Below, piece after piece: positions 25,270 through 33,932 of a DNA stretch of 64,000 bases. How positions within the stretch are numbered: position 1 is the stretch's first letter; each line of letters starts with the position of its first letter. Source of the stretch: Candidatus Melainabacteria bacterium (GTDB taxonomy: Bacteria > Cyanobacteriota > Vampirovibrionia > Obscuribacterales > Obscuribacteraceae); assembly GCA_003242885.1 (NCBI GenBank), contig QKMZ01000006.1:496001-560000 (forward strand), written 5' to 3'. A program made the position numbers and the translations under genes. The notes under the pieces were generated by a model that had not been told where the DNA came from, did no database searches, and saw only the letters and a list, made by a program, of their open reading frames with translations.

Positions 25270-25395
25270 ATGAAACGTTTGATTGATAAGTTAATTGCTG
25301 CAGTAGTTTTATTGCCGCCTCTGTATATGCTCGTGCGCTTTGTTCGCTGGTCAATGCAGCAGGATTATCCAAAGACGCAAGAAGAAGACATTTAG
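25270..25395 (+). CDS. 41-residue single-pass membrane peptide
   Basis: A short gene that automatic length cut-offs miss. ATG 25270 is preceded by GAGGA at 25256-25260, an optimal distance. The product has a positively charged start (MKRLIDK), a hydrophobic stretch LIAAVVLLPPLYMLVRFV (8-25) and a charged tail ending KTQEEDI. It lies 59 bases after the gene at 24737 and 25 bases before the membrane protein at 25421, all on the plus strand, so it could be a small subunit or regulator of that protein. The evidence is the ribosome site, spacing and amphipathic design; there is no homology I can name. Confidence 0.6.
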   Translation: MKRLIDKLIAAVVLLPPLYMLVRFVRWSMQQDYPKTQEEDI

Positions 25396-25420
25396 TTCGT
25401 ACAGCAGTCGGAAAGGTTGA

Positions 25421-26023
25421 ATGGCTCAATACATCGCCAGAATTATCCGTGCAATTGTCGTTGGAGCCTTAGGCTTTGGCGGTGGCATCGGGCTGCTGAT
25501 TATCATCATTTTCTTGACCGTCAAAGGTGATCAAAACGCCTTTGAATACGGCGTTAAGTGGGGGTTCGAGATCGGTATGGTGTTTGCCATTCTGATGGTG
25601 GCAGTGCTATTACCCCTGGATCTTCTTTTGAGGATGAACAGAGCAAAAGGCGAGCACAGCCAACTCTGGGAATTGGAACAATCCCGAGAATTGATTTTCG
25701 AAGGGAGCAGCAAAGAAGCGATGGCTGCTTGCAGGAAGGCACTACTGATGGTGCCATACGTTCATCAAGTTTCTGATGATACGGAGCATTTGACGGCGCG
25801 AGCCTCGACTGGTGCCAGTTGGCGCTCACCTGGAGAGGATCTTGAAGTTGAGATCAATCCGATTTCTGAGAACAAATGGCAAGTCAAATGTGTAAGCCGT
25901 TCGCGCTCGAAGAACGTAGTTTTCGATTATGCAAAGAATTTTGAGAATGTAGAAACCTGGTTTAAAGGTATTCAGGAACCAAACGATCCACCGCATCATA
26001 CCCCGCCGAAAACTGTTGCCTAG
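25421..26023 (+). CDS. Two-helix membrane protein with cytoplasmic domain
   Basis: 200 residues with GGAAAGG before ATG 25421. Two transmembrane segments, ~10-34 (RAIVVGALGFGGGIGLLIIIIF) and ~48-70 (GFEIGMVFAILMVAVLLPLDLL), are followed by an arginine-rich exit (RMNRAKGEH). The soluble part (~80-185) has a helix with Cys (EAMAACRKALLMVPY), then beta strands (DLEVEINPISENKWQVKCVS, KNVVFDYAKNFENVETWF). It could be a small beta-rich domain of the DUF1499 type, but I am not sure. It is the last gene of the 24737-26023 unit. Function is unknown. Confidence 0.7.
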   Translation: MAQYIARIIRAIVVGALGFGGGIGLLIIIIFLTVKGDQNAFEYGVKWGFEIGMVFAILMVAVLLPLDLLLRMNRAKGEHSQLWELEQSRELIFEGSSKEAMAACRKALLMVPYVHQVSDDTEHLTARASTGASWRSPGEDLEVEINPISENKWQVKCVSRSRSKNVVFDYAKNFENVETWFKGIQEPNDPPHHTPPKTVA

Positions 26024-26044
26024 CAATAGGTTTGAGTCGTGAAT

Positions 26045-26794
26045 TTACTTCCCGGAAGGCGTTAGTTCGGGTGCAAAGTCTGTCTGCAAGAATGACTGTA
26101 GAAAAAGTTGCTCGCAGTCATTTCTCAACTCATTTAAATCTTTAGCTGTGTCTATTGCTTTCCAGAATGATTGGGTTGGATAGGCTTTTAGAAGACCCTG
26201 CTCTGCCAAAAGCGGGAATGTTCCGACTTCGTGGTCGCCTTTGTCCGGCAGCTCATCAACGATTTCAGGTTCCAAAACATAGATGCCGGCATTCACCCAG
26301 AGCGGTAATTCCGGTTTTTCCCTGAAAGCCGAAACATTCATGCTTTCATCAATCTCGATAATGCCGTAATCGCATCTGAGAGGCACCGTGACAATTGTGG
26401 CCAGAGGTTTGTGTTTTCTGTGGTAGCGGACGACTGATGAAAGGGCGAGATTCGTGATGATATCGCCATTCATTGCCAGCACCGGTTCGTCTTTAGGTAC
26501 CGAGCTGTGTTTGAGTGCTTGCTTCAGTGCTCCACCGCGTCCAAGTGGGGTTTCCTCAATCAAATAATTGATTTGGACTGAATGGCTGCTTCCGTCTCCA
26601 AAATAGTCTTGAATCAACTCATGCTTGTATCCGCAGCACAGAGTCATTTTCTTGAATCCGTGCAGGCTCAAAAGTTTGATTTGAAGAGAGAGTAGCGGGT
26701 TGCCTAAGACCGGAATCATGCATTTAGGCTTGTCTTCGGTGAAAGGTCTAAGCCTTTCACCTTTGCCGCCGCAAAGAATGATGACATGTTCCAT
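26045..26794 (-). CDS. Sugar-1-phosphate nucleotidyltransferase
   Basis: 249 residues of the NTP-transferase family (RmlA/ManC/HddC-like). The signature GGKGERLRPFTEDKPKCMIP binds the nucleotide, and LAMNGDIITNL carries the metal-binding Asp. WVNAGIYVLEPEIVDELP and EVGTFPLLAEQGLLKAYP complete the sugar-binding part. It makes an NDP-sugar for envelope glycans; the short length and lack of a C-terminal beta-helix or hexapeptide fit the HddC/mannose-1-phosphate guanylyltransferase branch rather than GlmU or GlgC. The sugar is not known. No other glycan genes are next to it. Confidence 0.9.
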   Translation of the reverse strand: MEHVIILCGGKGERLRPFTEDKPKCMIPVLGNPLLSLQIKLLSLHGFKKMTLCCGYKHELIQDYFGDGSSHSVQINYLIEETPLGRGGALKQALKHSSVPKDEPVLAMNGDIITNLALSSVVRYHRKHKPLATIVTVPLRCDYGIIEIDESMNVSAFREKPELPLWVNAGIYVLEPEIVDELPDKGDHEVGTFPLLAEQGLLKAYPTQSFWKAIDTAKDLNELRNDCEQLFLQSFLQTDFAPELTPSGK

Positions 26795-26912
26795 CAGACG
26801 CCACCGAAAGATGCCAGTAGATTATCACACAGCGCCATGCGCCTGAGATTTGAGCGTTCTCAGATGAGGTCGGTTATCTGGCGCATCGATTGCTGAAGCG
26901 GTTGCAAAGCGC

Positions 26913-27719
26913 TCACTTGCCGCGCAGAAGGTGTTCTCTGGGTGGCATTTGCCCGTCTTCAAAGTGTTTGAAAACGCCGAGATCCAATTTGAAACTATCC
27001 GGGCGTACTGAAATGTCTCCGGAAAATGGATAGCCGAAAACAAAAACAAGAAAGATGTTCAATGCCAGAGTCATCGCGACAAGGATGGTCATAACGACTT
27101 GAGTCTTTAAACTTTCAACGGCGAAGAAGTAAGTGAAGATCAAAGTGAAAACCCCACCGACGATAAGCACAATCCACATCACTGGTGCGACACCATGAGA
27201 TGCGCTTACTAAGCGAGTTCTGCGGCTTTCCGTCACTTCGCAGACTTCAGATATGAGCTGTTGCTGAAGCGCTTCTTCGCGCGGTGTTTGTGGATCGAAG
27301 GTCGTGATTTCCTTCCAAAGTCCCCAGGTGTTCTTAAATGCCTCGGGGCTGTATCCCCCTTTCTCGAGGAGAGGCCATTCATCCTTAATGACGATTTCCG
27401 CATAATCTTTGCAATGCATTCTTATAGAACTTTGCAGATCTTTCGGCAAGCCATGCGCAGCAAGAAAGATGTTGCAGAGGTGAGTCGCCTCGTTGTCGAC
27501 AATTACGCGAAGATCTTGCTGATGTTGCATTGCATCGACGACGACAAATCCGAGCAACACGGCATATAGAGTGCCGATTACAGAAAGAAGATGACCGGCA
27601 ACTTCATGATGTGTGATTAGTTGCTGGACTCCAACCTTCTTTCTCACCAGAAGCATTCCTGCAACAGCGAGCGCCGTGGTGAAAACGATGAAGAGTCCAC
27701 CAGCTAGATAAGAGTTCAC
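26913..27719 (-). CDS. DUF4239 (bestrophin-like) membrane protein
   Basis: 268 residues. Transmembrane helices are seen at ~5-25 (LAGGLFIVFTTALAVAGMLL), ~45-65 (VIGTLYAVLLGFVVVDAM) and two near the C-terminus (MWIVLIVGGVFTLIFTYFF and TLALNIFLVFVFGYPFSGD). The HHEVAGHLLSVIGTLYAVLLG region and the middle helices with E-A-T-x-L match the DUF4239 family. The start is GTG 27719, 11 bases after the ETF:quinone oxidoreductase stop, so it may be translated from the same mRNA. The family is uncharacterised, with an ion-channel-like topology suggested by its relationship to bestrophins. Its place after an ETF operon is unexplained. Confidence 0.82.
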   Translation of the reverse strand: MNSYLAGGLFIVFTTALAVAGMLLVRKKVGVQQLITHHEVAGHLLSVIGTLYAVLLGFVVVDAMQHQQDLRVIVDNEATHLCNIFLAAHGLPKDLQSSIRMHCKDYAEIVIKDEWPLLEKGGYSPEAFKNTWGLWKEITTFDPQTPREEALQQQLISEVCEVTESRRTRLVSASHGVAPVMWIVLIVGGVFTLIFTYFFAVESLKTQVVMTILVAMTLALNIFLVFVFGYPFSGDISVRPDSFKLDLGVFKHFEDGQMPPREHLLRGK

Positions 27720-27730
27720 GATATAAGCCT

Positions 27731-29446
27731 TTAGAGTCCGAGGAAATCCGGTCCGCTGCCTTGAGAGGTCGGCTTAACGCGAAGGTTTACTTCTGGACAG
27801 ACGATTTCGCAAGTGCGGCAATGTACGCAGTTTTCCAAAGACATTCCGTGTCTTTTCACCTGGTCAATTACGTCGACGCGGTGCACTTCGGCTGTACAGT
27901 CTGCAACGCAAGGTGTTGTCTTGCCGAAGCCCTCGTACTTGGAGATACACTTCACGCACACGTCGGCATTGAATTCGTCGATGTGTTGGTTGCCTTCGTG
28001 ATACTTCGTTCCGGCGAAGAATACAGCATCAGCGCGAGAATAAATGGTTGCTTTCTCGTACTGAGGTTCTTCGAATTTCGGTGGAACGAATTCAGGAATG
28101 ATGTGCTTCCAGTCGGGCTCATACTTGATAGGACCGATATCGAATTTGCCTTCGATAAGTCCAAGCGATCTGATCCCGTCTTTGGGTGCTTTGAATGGGT
28201 TTTTGAAACCGATTTTGAGCATGCCGATCCACGGTGTGGACTTGTCGATGCTCTTCACCATTTCAGGCAAGTATTGACCCAACAAACGCGGGTTTTCTTG
28301 GAACGCATAACGGAAATAGCGATTGTTGAAAGATTCTTTGACGACAAAGCTGTCTTTCAAACGAGCGTCATACGCTTCAAGAGCGCTCTCTGAGCTGTCG
28401 CCCTTCATCAAGGCATCAAATACAACTTGCGCACCTACATAACCGCATTCCATAGCGCGGTCAATGCCGGCTAAATTTTTCACGTCGAGTACGCCGAGAG
28501 CATCACCGAGAAGCAAGCCGCCATTGAAGTGAAACTTCTTGGGCAAGCTGTAATAGCCGCCTTCAGGCAGCAATGCAGCACCATATTTGAGCAGTTTGCC
28601 ACCCTTGATCATGTCCTGAATCCACGGGTGTTTTTTATACTCTTGCAGTTTCAGCTGCGGATTCATGTTGGGGTCTGGGCTGTCCAGGCTGATGACCATT
28701 CCGATCGTCAGTTTGTTGTCTTTCATACCGTAGACAAAGCCACCACCGAAGGTGCCATCGAGGAGAGGCCAACCTAAGGTGTGCCAAACTTTTCCTGCGT
28801 AATCGCCCTCAACTTGCCAGACTTCTTTTACGCCTACAGACCAGATTTGCGGACAATCTCTCAATTTGAAATGGTCGATTACGTCGCGTGAAATAAATCC
28901 TTTGTCGCCGAAGCAGGTGTACTTGGCGTAAACATAATCGTCTTCAGATTTCGGATCTTCGGAAACAGCGACACCGGCTACACGTCCGTCTTCGAAAACG
29001 ACTTTATGAGCAGAAAAGCCAGTATAAGGATCAACGCTTACATTGGTTACTTCTTTTGCCTTTTCCATGACCTGGTTAGCAAGCCAGCCAGTCACATAGC
29101 TCAAGGTAAGAACCAAATAGCCTCTCTTGTCGAAAGACTTCGGATACAACTTGGGCGGCATGTCCCATTTCTTTTGAAGCGAAAGAACCGACATATTTGA
29201 TTCGGTGCATTCAGCTTCGATGGGAAAGTTCTTTTCTTTGTAGTCCGGGAAGACTTTCTTCAACACATGCGGATTAGAAACGGCGCCGCTCAAAATGTTC
29301 GAGCCAAAATCCTTTCCCTTTTCGAGAATTGCAATCGTGAATTCCTTGCCGCTCTCTTTGGCAAGTTCAAGAAATCGATAAGCGAGCGTCAAATTGGATG
29401 GACTGCCGCCTACCAAAAGAAGATCGTACTCAATGCGCGCTGACAA
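27731..29446 (-). CDS. ETF:quinone oxidoreductase (FixC type) with fused FixX-like ferredoxin domain
   Basis: 571 residues. The N-terminal FAD domain carries LSGAVSNPHVLKKVFPDYKE, typical of ETF-QO/FixC. The C-terminal ~90 residues are a ferredoxin domain (VCVKCISKYEGFGKTTPCV; C540, C543, C546, C550 in NCVHCRTCEIVCP), which in nitrogen-fixing FixABCX systems is the separate protein FixX. The usual FAD loop G-x-G-x-x-G reads VGGSPSNLT (12-20), with Ser and Asn replacing the second and third Gly. It passes electrons from the ETF to the quinone pool at the membrane. The start is TTG 29446, overlapping the etfA gene by 17 bases, so the two are translationally coupled. Confidence 0.9.
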   Translation of the reverse strand: MSARIEYDLLLVGGSPSNLTLAYRFLELAKESGKEFTIAILEKGKDFGSNILSGAVSNPHVLKKVFPDYKEKNFPIEAECTESNMSVLSLQKKWDMPPKLYPKSFDKRGYLVLTLSYVTGWLANQVMEKAKEVTNVSVDPYTGFSAHKVVFEDGRVAGVAVSEDPKSEDDYVYAKYTCFGDKGFISRDVIDHFKLRDCPQIWSVGVKEVWQVEGDYAGKVWHTLGWPLLDGTFGGGFVYGMKDNKLTIGMVISLDSPDPNMNPQLKLQEYKKHPWIQDMIKGGKLLKYGAALLPEGGYYSLPKKFHFNGGLLLGDALGVLDVKNLAGIDRAMECGYVGAQVVFDALMKGDSSESALEAYDARLKDSFVVKESFNNRYFRYAFQENPRLLGQYLPEMVKSIDKSTPWIGMLKIGFKNPFKAPKDGIRSLGLIEGKFDIGPIKYEPDWKHIIPEFVPPKFEEPQYEKATIYSRADAVFFAGTKYHEGNQHIDEFNADVCVKCISKYEGFGKTTPCVADCTAEVHRVDVIDQVKRHGMSLENCVHCRTCEIVCPEVNLRVKPTSQGSGPDFLGL

Positions 29447-30557
29447 CTGCTTCTACCTCTCGTCCGGACTGTACTGCCTTAAACTGTTTGATCAACTCAG
29501 GCAAAACCTGATAAACATCGCCCACGATTCCGTGATGCGCAAATTTGAAAATTGGTGCGTCCGCATCTTTATTGATGGCCAAAATCATTGTTGATTTAGA
29601 CATGCCGACACGGTGTTGAATGGCTCCGGAAATACCGCAAGCAATATAGAGCTTTGGTCTTACGGTTTTGCCTGTTTGACCGACCTGGTGCTGATATGGA
29701 ATCCAGCCAAGGTCAACCACCTTTCTGGATGCACCAACTGCCGAATTCGGAAAACACTTTGCCAGTTCATAAAGAAGGTTGAAACCTTCTTTTGTACCCA
29801 TACCGTAGCCACCACTGATGATGACATCAGCTTCGGTTAGTTTTACACCTTTAGCGATTTCTCTAACCGTATCGGCAACGCTTAGACGACTATCTTCTTC
29901 CTTGAATTGGACATCTAATTTGATGATTTCGCCTTTGCGGTTGGTATCGCTCTTGAGTGGAATCATCACGCCCGGGCGGGTTGTTGCCATCTGCGGGTTT
30001 TTCCAAGGTCCGAGAATTCTTGCTTTGAGACTCTCGCCGAAACTTGGACGTATTGCATAAAGGCAATTCGGATACAAACCAATTTTGCTGGGATCAACTT
30101 TACTCTTGTGCTCGTAAGGTCCGATGTCCAACTCAGTACAGTCTGCGGTCAAACCGGTATCGAAGTGAGCTGCAATGCGTGGTGCCAAGTCGCGACCAGT
30201 CGTTGTAGACCCTAACAAGCAAGTGTGTGGGGGCTCAGGCAGCGATTCGAGGAAATCGCAAACAACACGTCTGTAAGGCAGCGTACGGTAGCATTCCAGT
30301 TCCGGATGATCGGCGACATAGACTCTGTCAGCTCCGTGTTCGATCAACCTCTGTGGAATGTCACCGAGATTGTGTCCCATGACGATGGAAATCAGAGGTT
30401 TTTCCATTTTGTCGGCGAGCAGTCTTCCTGCGCCGAGAAGCTCGAGAGTGACGGGTTGCAATTCGCCCAGAATGTGCTCGGCGACTACCAGCACTTCTCC
30501 TTTGGGGCAATACTGCGAAACGTCTACTTCGGCGACGACTGGGGCTTCTTCTGTCAT
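29430..30557 (-). CDS. etfA: Electron transfer flavoprotein alpha subunit
   Basis: 375 residues with the FAD-binding C-terminal domain clearly present: VGASRKVVDLGWIPYQHQVG, QTGKTVRPKLYIACGISG and AIQHRVGMSKSTMILAIN, then DADAPIFKFAHHGIVGD. The N-terminal half (DVSQYCPKGEVLVVAEHILG, ADRVYVADHP, HTCLLGSTTTGRDLAPRIAA) is the pseudo-nucleotide-binding part. With the beta subunit it accepts electrons from acyl-CoA and similar dehydrogenases. It is longer than many EtfA proteins (~320) and resembles FixB. It is the second gene of the operon, 64 bases after etfB. Confidence 0.93.
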   Translation of the reverse strand: MTEEAPVVAEVDVSQYCPKGEVLVVAEHILGELQPVTLELLGAGRLLADKMEKPLISIVMGHNLGDIPQRLIEHGADRVYVADHPELECYRTLPYRRVVCDFLESLPEPPHTCLLGSTTTGRDLAPRIAAHFDTGLTADCTELDIGPYEHKSKVDPSKIGLYPNCLYAIRPSFGESLKARILGPWKNPQMATTRPGVMIPLKSDTNRKGEIIKLDVQFKEEDSRLSVADTVREIAKGVKLTEADVIISGGYGMGTKEGFNLLYELAKCFPNSAVGASRKVVDLGWIPYQHQVGQTGKTVRPKLYIACGISGAIQHRVGMSKSTMILAINKDADAPIFKFAHHGIVGDVYQVLPELIKQFKAVQSGREVEAVVSAH

Positions 30558-30621
30558 TTTGTTATTCCGGTGTTTGGGATTCTATTTTTTTCGGACGAAA
30601 ATTTGTTTTTAAATCCTGTGC

Positions 30622-31458
30622 TTATGAAGCAACCAGATAGTCCTTGATGCTGGAACTCTTGAGTAATTCTTGAACAAGTTCTTCAGGTGAATGTCCTTGA
30701 TGAACCACGCAGCTTCCACCAATTTCGCCGACCTTTTCAGTGGCGGCAACAATTGTCGGAGAGCCTTTCAGACCACAGCGCTCAATGTCCGCACCGACCA
30801 AATCGAGATCGATTGTTTTGATGAATTTGCCTAATTCTTCCGGATTGCGCTGCAATTGCTGCACTCTGTAAGTCCCGGCAAAAGACTTATATTCGAGCGG
30901 ATGATAGGAGTTCGCTACGGTGACTAATACCGGCGGGTCGACTACCACCTTCTGGTACCCGCCTTCAATGATGCGCCGTGCGTGAAGTTTTTCGTTCTCA
31001 ATAGAGAAATCTTCACAGTAAGTGACTTGTGGAAGGTTCAATCTTTCAGCCAACTGCGGTCCGACTTGAGCGGTATCACCGTCGGTTGTTTGCAAGCCGC
31101 AGAAAATGAAGTCGAATTTGCCTACATATTGGATTACTTTGTAAAGCGCATAAGCTGTCGCCAAAGTGTCAGAGGCTGCCAGCCTGCGGTCTGAAAGGAG
31201 GAATCCGCGATCCACGCCGTGTTCCAGGGCTTCCAGCAAGATTTCTACTGCCGGGGGCGGTCCCATGGAAATTGCTGTGACAGTGCCGCCGTATTTCTTT
31301 TTGACATGTAAGGCTGCTTGCAGTGCATATCGATCAAACGGGTTCAGCATTCGTTTGGCGCGCGCCCGGTCGATCGTGCCGTCCGGGTTGATACCCGCTT
31401 TAGAACCCTGGTCGGGCACCTGCTTGACCATCACAAAGATGTTGTACGACCGTGCCAT
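30622..31458 (-). CDS. etfB: Electron transfer flavoprotein beta subunit
   Basis: 278 residues with EtfB/FixA features: NIFVMVKQVPDQGSKAGINP, RMLNPFDRYALQAALHVK, GVDRGFLLSDRRLAASDTLA, FIFCGLQTTDGDTAQVGPQL and the LNLPQVTYCEDF strand. It binds the nucleotide of the ETF heterodimer. The ATG at 31458 has a strong GAGGAGG ribosome site. First gene of an operon etfB-etfA-ETF:QO(-DUF4239). Whether this ETF bifurcates electrons like FixAB cannot be told by eye; the linked ETF:QO and the nearby acyl-CoA synthetase make a respiratory fatty-acid route likely. Confidence 0.94.
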   Translation of the reverse strand: MARSYNIFVMVKQVPDQGSKAGINPDGTIDRARAKRMLNPFDRYALQAALHVKKKYGGTVTAISMGPPPAVEILLEALEHGVDRGFLLSDRRLAASDTLATAYALYKVIQYVGKFDFIFCGLQTTDGDTAQVGPQLAERLNLPQVTYCEDFSIENEKLHARRIIEGGYQKVVVDPPVLVTVANSYHPLEYKSFAGTYRVQQLQRNPEELGKFIKTIDLDLVGADIERCGLKGSPTIVAATEKVGEIGGSCVVHQGHSPEELVQELLKSSSIKDYLVAS

Positions 31459-31757
31459 TAACTGCTTGTGCCTCCTCGATTTTTCAGCTATTTACAACGA
31501 GCTGAATCTATATCCGTGTTAGCCAGACATCTGGGGCGCTAACTCGGTCCGGCTATTTTAGCCGCCAATGACTATTTCAATAGCTTTTCTAAATAAGGAG
31601 CTTAACTGTAATTGTTTTTTCTCTTTTGACACGCGTAAAGGCACGAAAATCATTACGAAAGCTGGTTGTCACTAGAAAATTTTCCAGCCGATATCGTCTC
31701 GATATTTCAGTATCATTATCTTCTTTCAAGCAATTCCCAATAAAAGGTGAAAACCAG

Positions 31758-33830
31758 ATGTCTTTCCGCGTTCCCAGAACCTTCACCTGGCTTGCTTTTG
31801 GCCTTCTTTTGATGACAAGCGGAGGAGTGCCTGCTTTGCCAGCATTAGCCCAAGAAGAAATAAAGCCCGCGCAGGAAGAAGCCAAGTCCATTCAAGAAGA
31901 AGAAAAAGCGGCTGGCGATGAAGGCAAAGCCGCGCTGGAAGACAAGACCGCAAAAGATGGCAGCCCCGAGCCGGCAGCCAAAAACGTCAAGGGTGATGAG
32001 AAAGAAGCTTTTGCAAGCTCGCCGGCTAAACAGGCAAAGAGAGATAAGAAGTCTCAATCCGAGCCCGGCAAAGGGGAGGCGAAACAAACAGCCAAAGCGC
32101 CTCGCACAGTGAAATCTAAAGAAGCCTCCGAAAAAGGCGATGCACGCAAGAATTACCTGACGCTCATAGACAATTACTTCGACGGTGTTTTCAAACTAGA
32201 GCCGCATTATGCGACTGAATTAGGAATACACGAGTACGATTCTTTGCTGCCGGACATGAGCCCGGAAGGAATGAAAAAGCAGAATCGTTTTTACAGAGAC
32301 TATCTCAAAAAGTTCGAAGCGCTCGACACATCACCTCTTTTCGAAAAAGATAGACTGGACCTGGCGCTTGTTGTCAGTCAGATCAAAGACAAGCTTTTGG
32401 AAAACGAAGAGATTGCCAGCTACACACGCAATCCTGCCACTTACAGTGAATTGGCTTGTGCCTCGGTTTTCGCACTTATGAAGCGCAACTTTGCCGAGCC
32501 GGCGGAGCGACTGAAGAGCGTCATTGCCAGAGAAAAGGCGATCCCGGAAATGCTGAAGGTCGGGCGCTCGAACATAAAAGTAGAAGCGGTGCCGAAAGTT
32601 TACGCCGAGATCGATCTCGAACAATTACCTGGCATCATCTCGTTTTTCGAAAAGGATGTTCCGAGTGCATTTGATTCGGTCAAGAATGCGTCTCTCAATC
32701 AAGAGTTTGCCGATTCCAATAAGGCTGTAATTGCTGCCCTGAAGGCGCATGAAACATACGTGCGCAAAGAAATACTTCCGAAAGCCAAGGGGAATTATTC
32801 ACTTGGAAGCGAAATCTATAAGAAGAAGCTTCTGTATCAAGAGATGGTGGACGAGCCGATTGACGTCTTGTACCAACGCGGTATGACCGAACTGCGCCGG
32901 TTGCAGAAGGATTTTGCTCGCACGGCACACGCTCTGGATCCCAATCGCTCAGCGCTAAAAGTCTTCGAAGGCGTTTCGTCCAAGCATCCAGAGCCAGCCG
33001 AGCTAATTGATTCAGTCAAGAAAGTATTGGAAGATTTGCGGCGTTTTTGCGTCGAAAAGCCGATTTTGACTATACCTTCAGAGGATCGCGCCTCTGTTGC
33101 CGAAACACCTCCATTTGCTCGCGCACTTTCTTTTGCTTCTATGGACACACCTGGCCCGTTCGAAAAGAAAGCCAAAGAAGCCTATTATTTCGTCACTTTG
33201 CCCGAAAAAGATTGGCCGGCCAAACGTGTTGAAGAACACATGCGCAGCTTCAGCTTTCAGGATGTGCTCAATACGAGCGTGCACGAAGCTTATCCGGGAC
33301 ACTATGTGCAGTTTCTTTGGGTCAATACCAATCCTTCAAAAGTTCGTAAATTGAGCGGGTGCGGTTCCAATGTGGAGGGATGGGCACATTACTGCGAGCA
33401 GATGATGGTTGATGAAGGTCTGGGCTCTGGAGATCTCAAATTGCGTTTAGCTCAATTGCACGACGCTCTTCTGCGTTGCTGCCGCTATTTAGTGGCGATT
33501 AAAATGCATACGGATAAGATGTCTGTGGAGGAAGCCACCGACTTCTTTGTAAGAGAAGGCTTTCAGGAAAGAGCCAATGGTGAGCGCGAGGCCAAGCGGG
33601 GAACAAGTGACCCCACATATCTCGTCTACACCCTGGGTAAACTGCAGATTATTGCTTTGAGAGATGAGTACAAAAAATTGAAAGGACCGGGATACTCTCT
33701 GAAAGCATTTCATGACGCCTTCTTATCGACCGGATGTCCGCCTGTAAAGCTTGTTAGAGCAGAGCTTCTAAACGATTACTCTGCGTTTCCGGTCTCAACA
33801 AAAAATTCGAAGGCGACTAAAAAGAAATAG
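31758..33830 (+). CDS. Secreted DUF885-family metallopeptidase-like protein
   Basis: 690 residues from ATG 31758, chosen because AAAGGTG precedes it and a signal peptide starts there (FTWLAFGLLLMTSGGVPALPA, cleavage near LALA-QEE). Residues ~30-125 are a Lys/Glu/Ala-rich linker with several QEE-x-K-type repeats. From ~135 the DUF885 domain begins (YLTLIDNYFDGVFKLEPHYA). The metal motif is H509-E510-AYPG-H515, with the second-site E540 in NVEGWAHYCEQM. DUF885 proteins resemble zinc carboxypeptidases/oligopeptidases; the substrate is unknown. The C-terminus ends with a Lys-rich tail. Alone on its transcript, divergent from the ETF operon. The 299-base gap before it holds no gene I can support. 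Confidence 0.88.
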   Translation: MSFRVPRTFTWLAFGLLLMTSGGVPALPALAQEEIKPAQEEAKSIQEEEKAAGDEGKAALEDKTAKDGSPEPAAKNVKGDEKEAFASSPAKQAKRDKKSQSEPGKGEAKQTAKAPRTVKSKEASEKGDARKNYLTLIDNYFDGVFKLEPHYATELGIHEYDSLLPDMSPEGMKKQNRFYRDYLKKFEALDTSPLFEKDRLDLALVVSQIKDKLLENEEIASYTRNPATYSELACASVFALMKRNFAEPAERLKSVIAREKAIPEMLKVGRSNIKVEAVPKVYAEIDLEQLPGIISFFEKDVPSAFDSVKNASLNQEFADSNKAVIAALKAHETYVRKEILPKAKGNYSLGSEIYKKKLLYQEMVDEPIDVLYQRGMTELRRLQKDFARTAHALDPNRSALKVFEGVSSKHPEPAELIDSVKKVLEDLRRFCVEKPILTIPSEDRASVAETPPFARALSFASMDTPGPFEKKAKEAYYFVTLPEKDWPAKRVEEHMRSFSFQDVLNTSVHEAYPGHYVQFLWVNTNPSKVRKLSGCGSNVEGWAHYCEQMMVDEGLGSGDLKLRLAQLHDALLRCCRYLVAIKMHTDKMSVEEATDFFVREGFQERANGEREAKRGTSDPTYLVYTLGKLQIIALRDEYKKLKGPGYSLKAFHDAFLSTGCPPVKLVRAELLNDYSAFPVSTKNSKATKKK

Positions 33831-33932
33831 GCAAATGTTGCATTTTCTATTGCAATGAAAAGACTCAAATTGCTGGAAAGACAGAAAAATAGCTGGGTCT
33901 CACACAATGAACGCGCGGAGGGCGCACCAATA

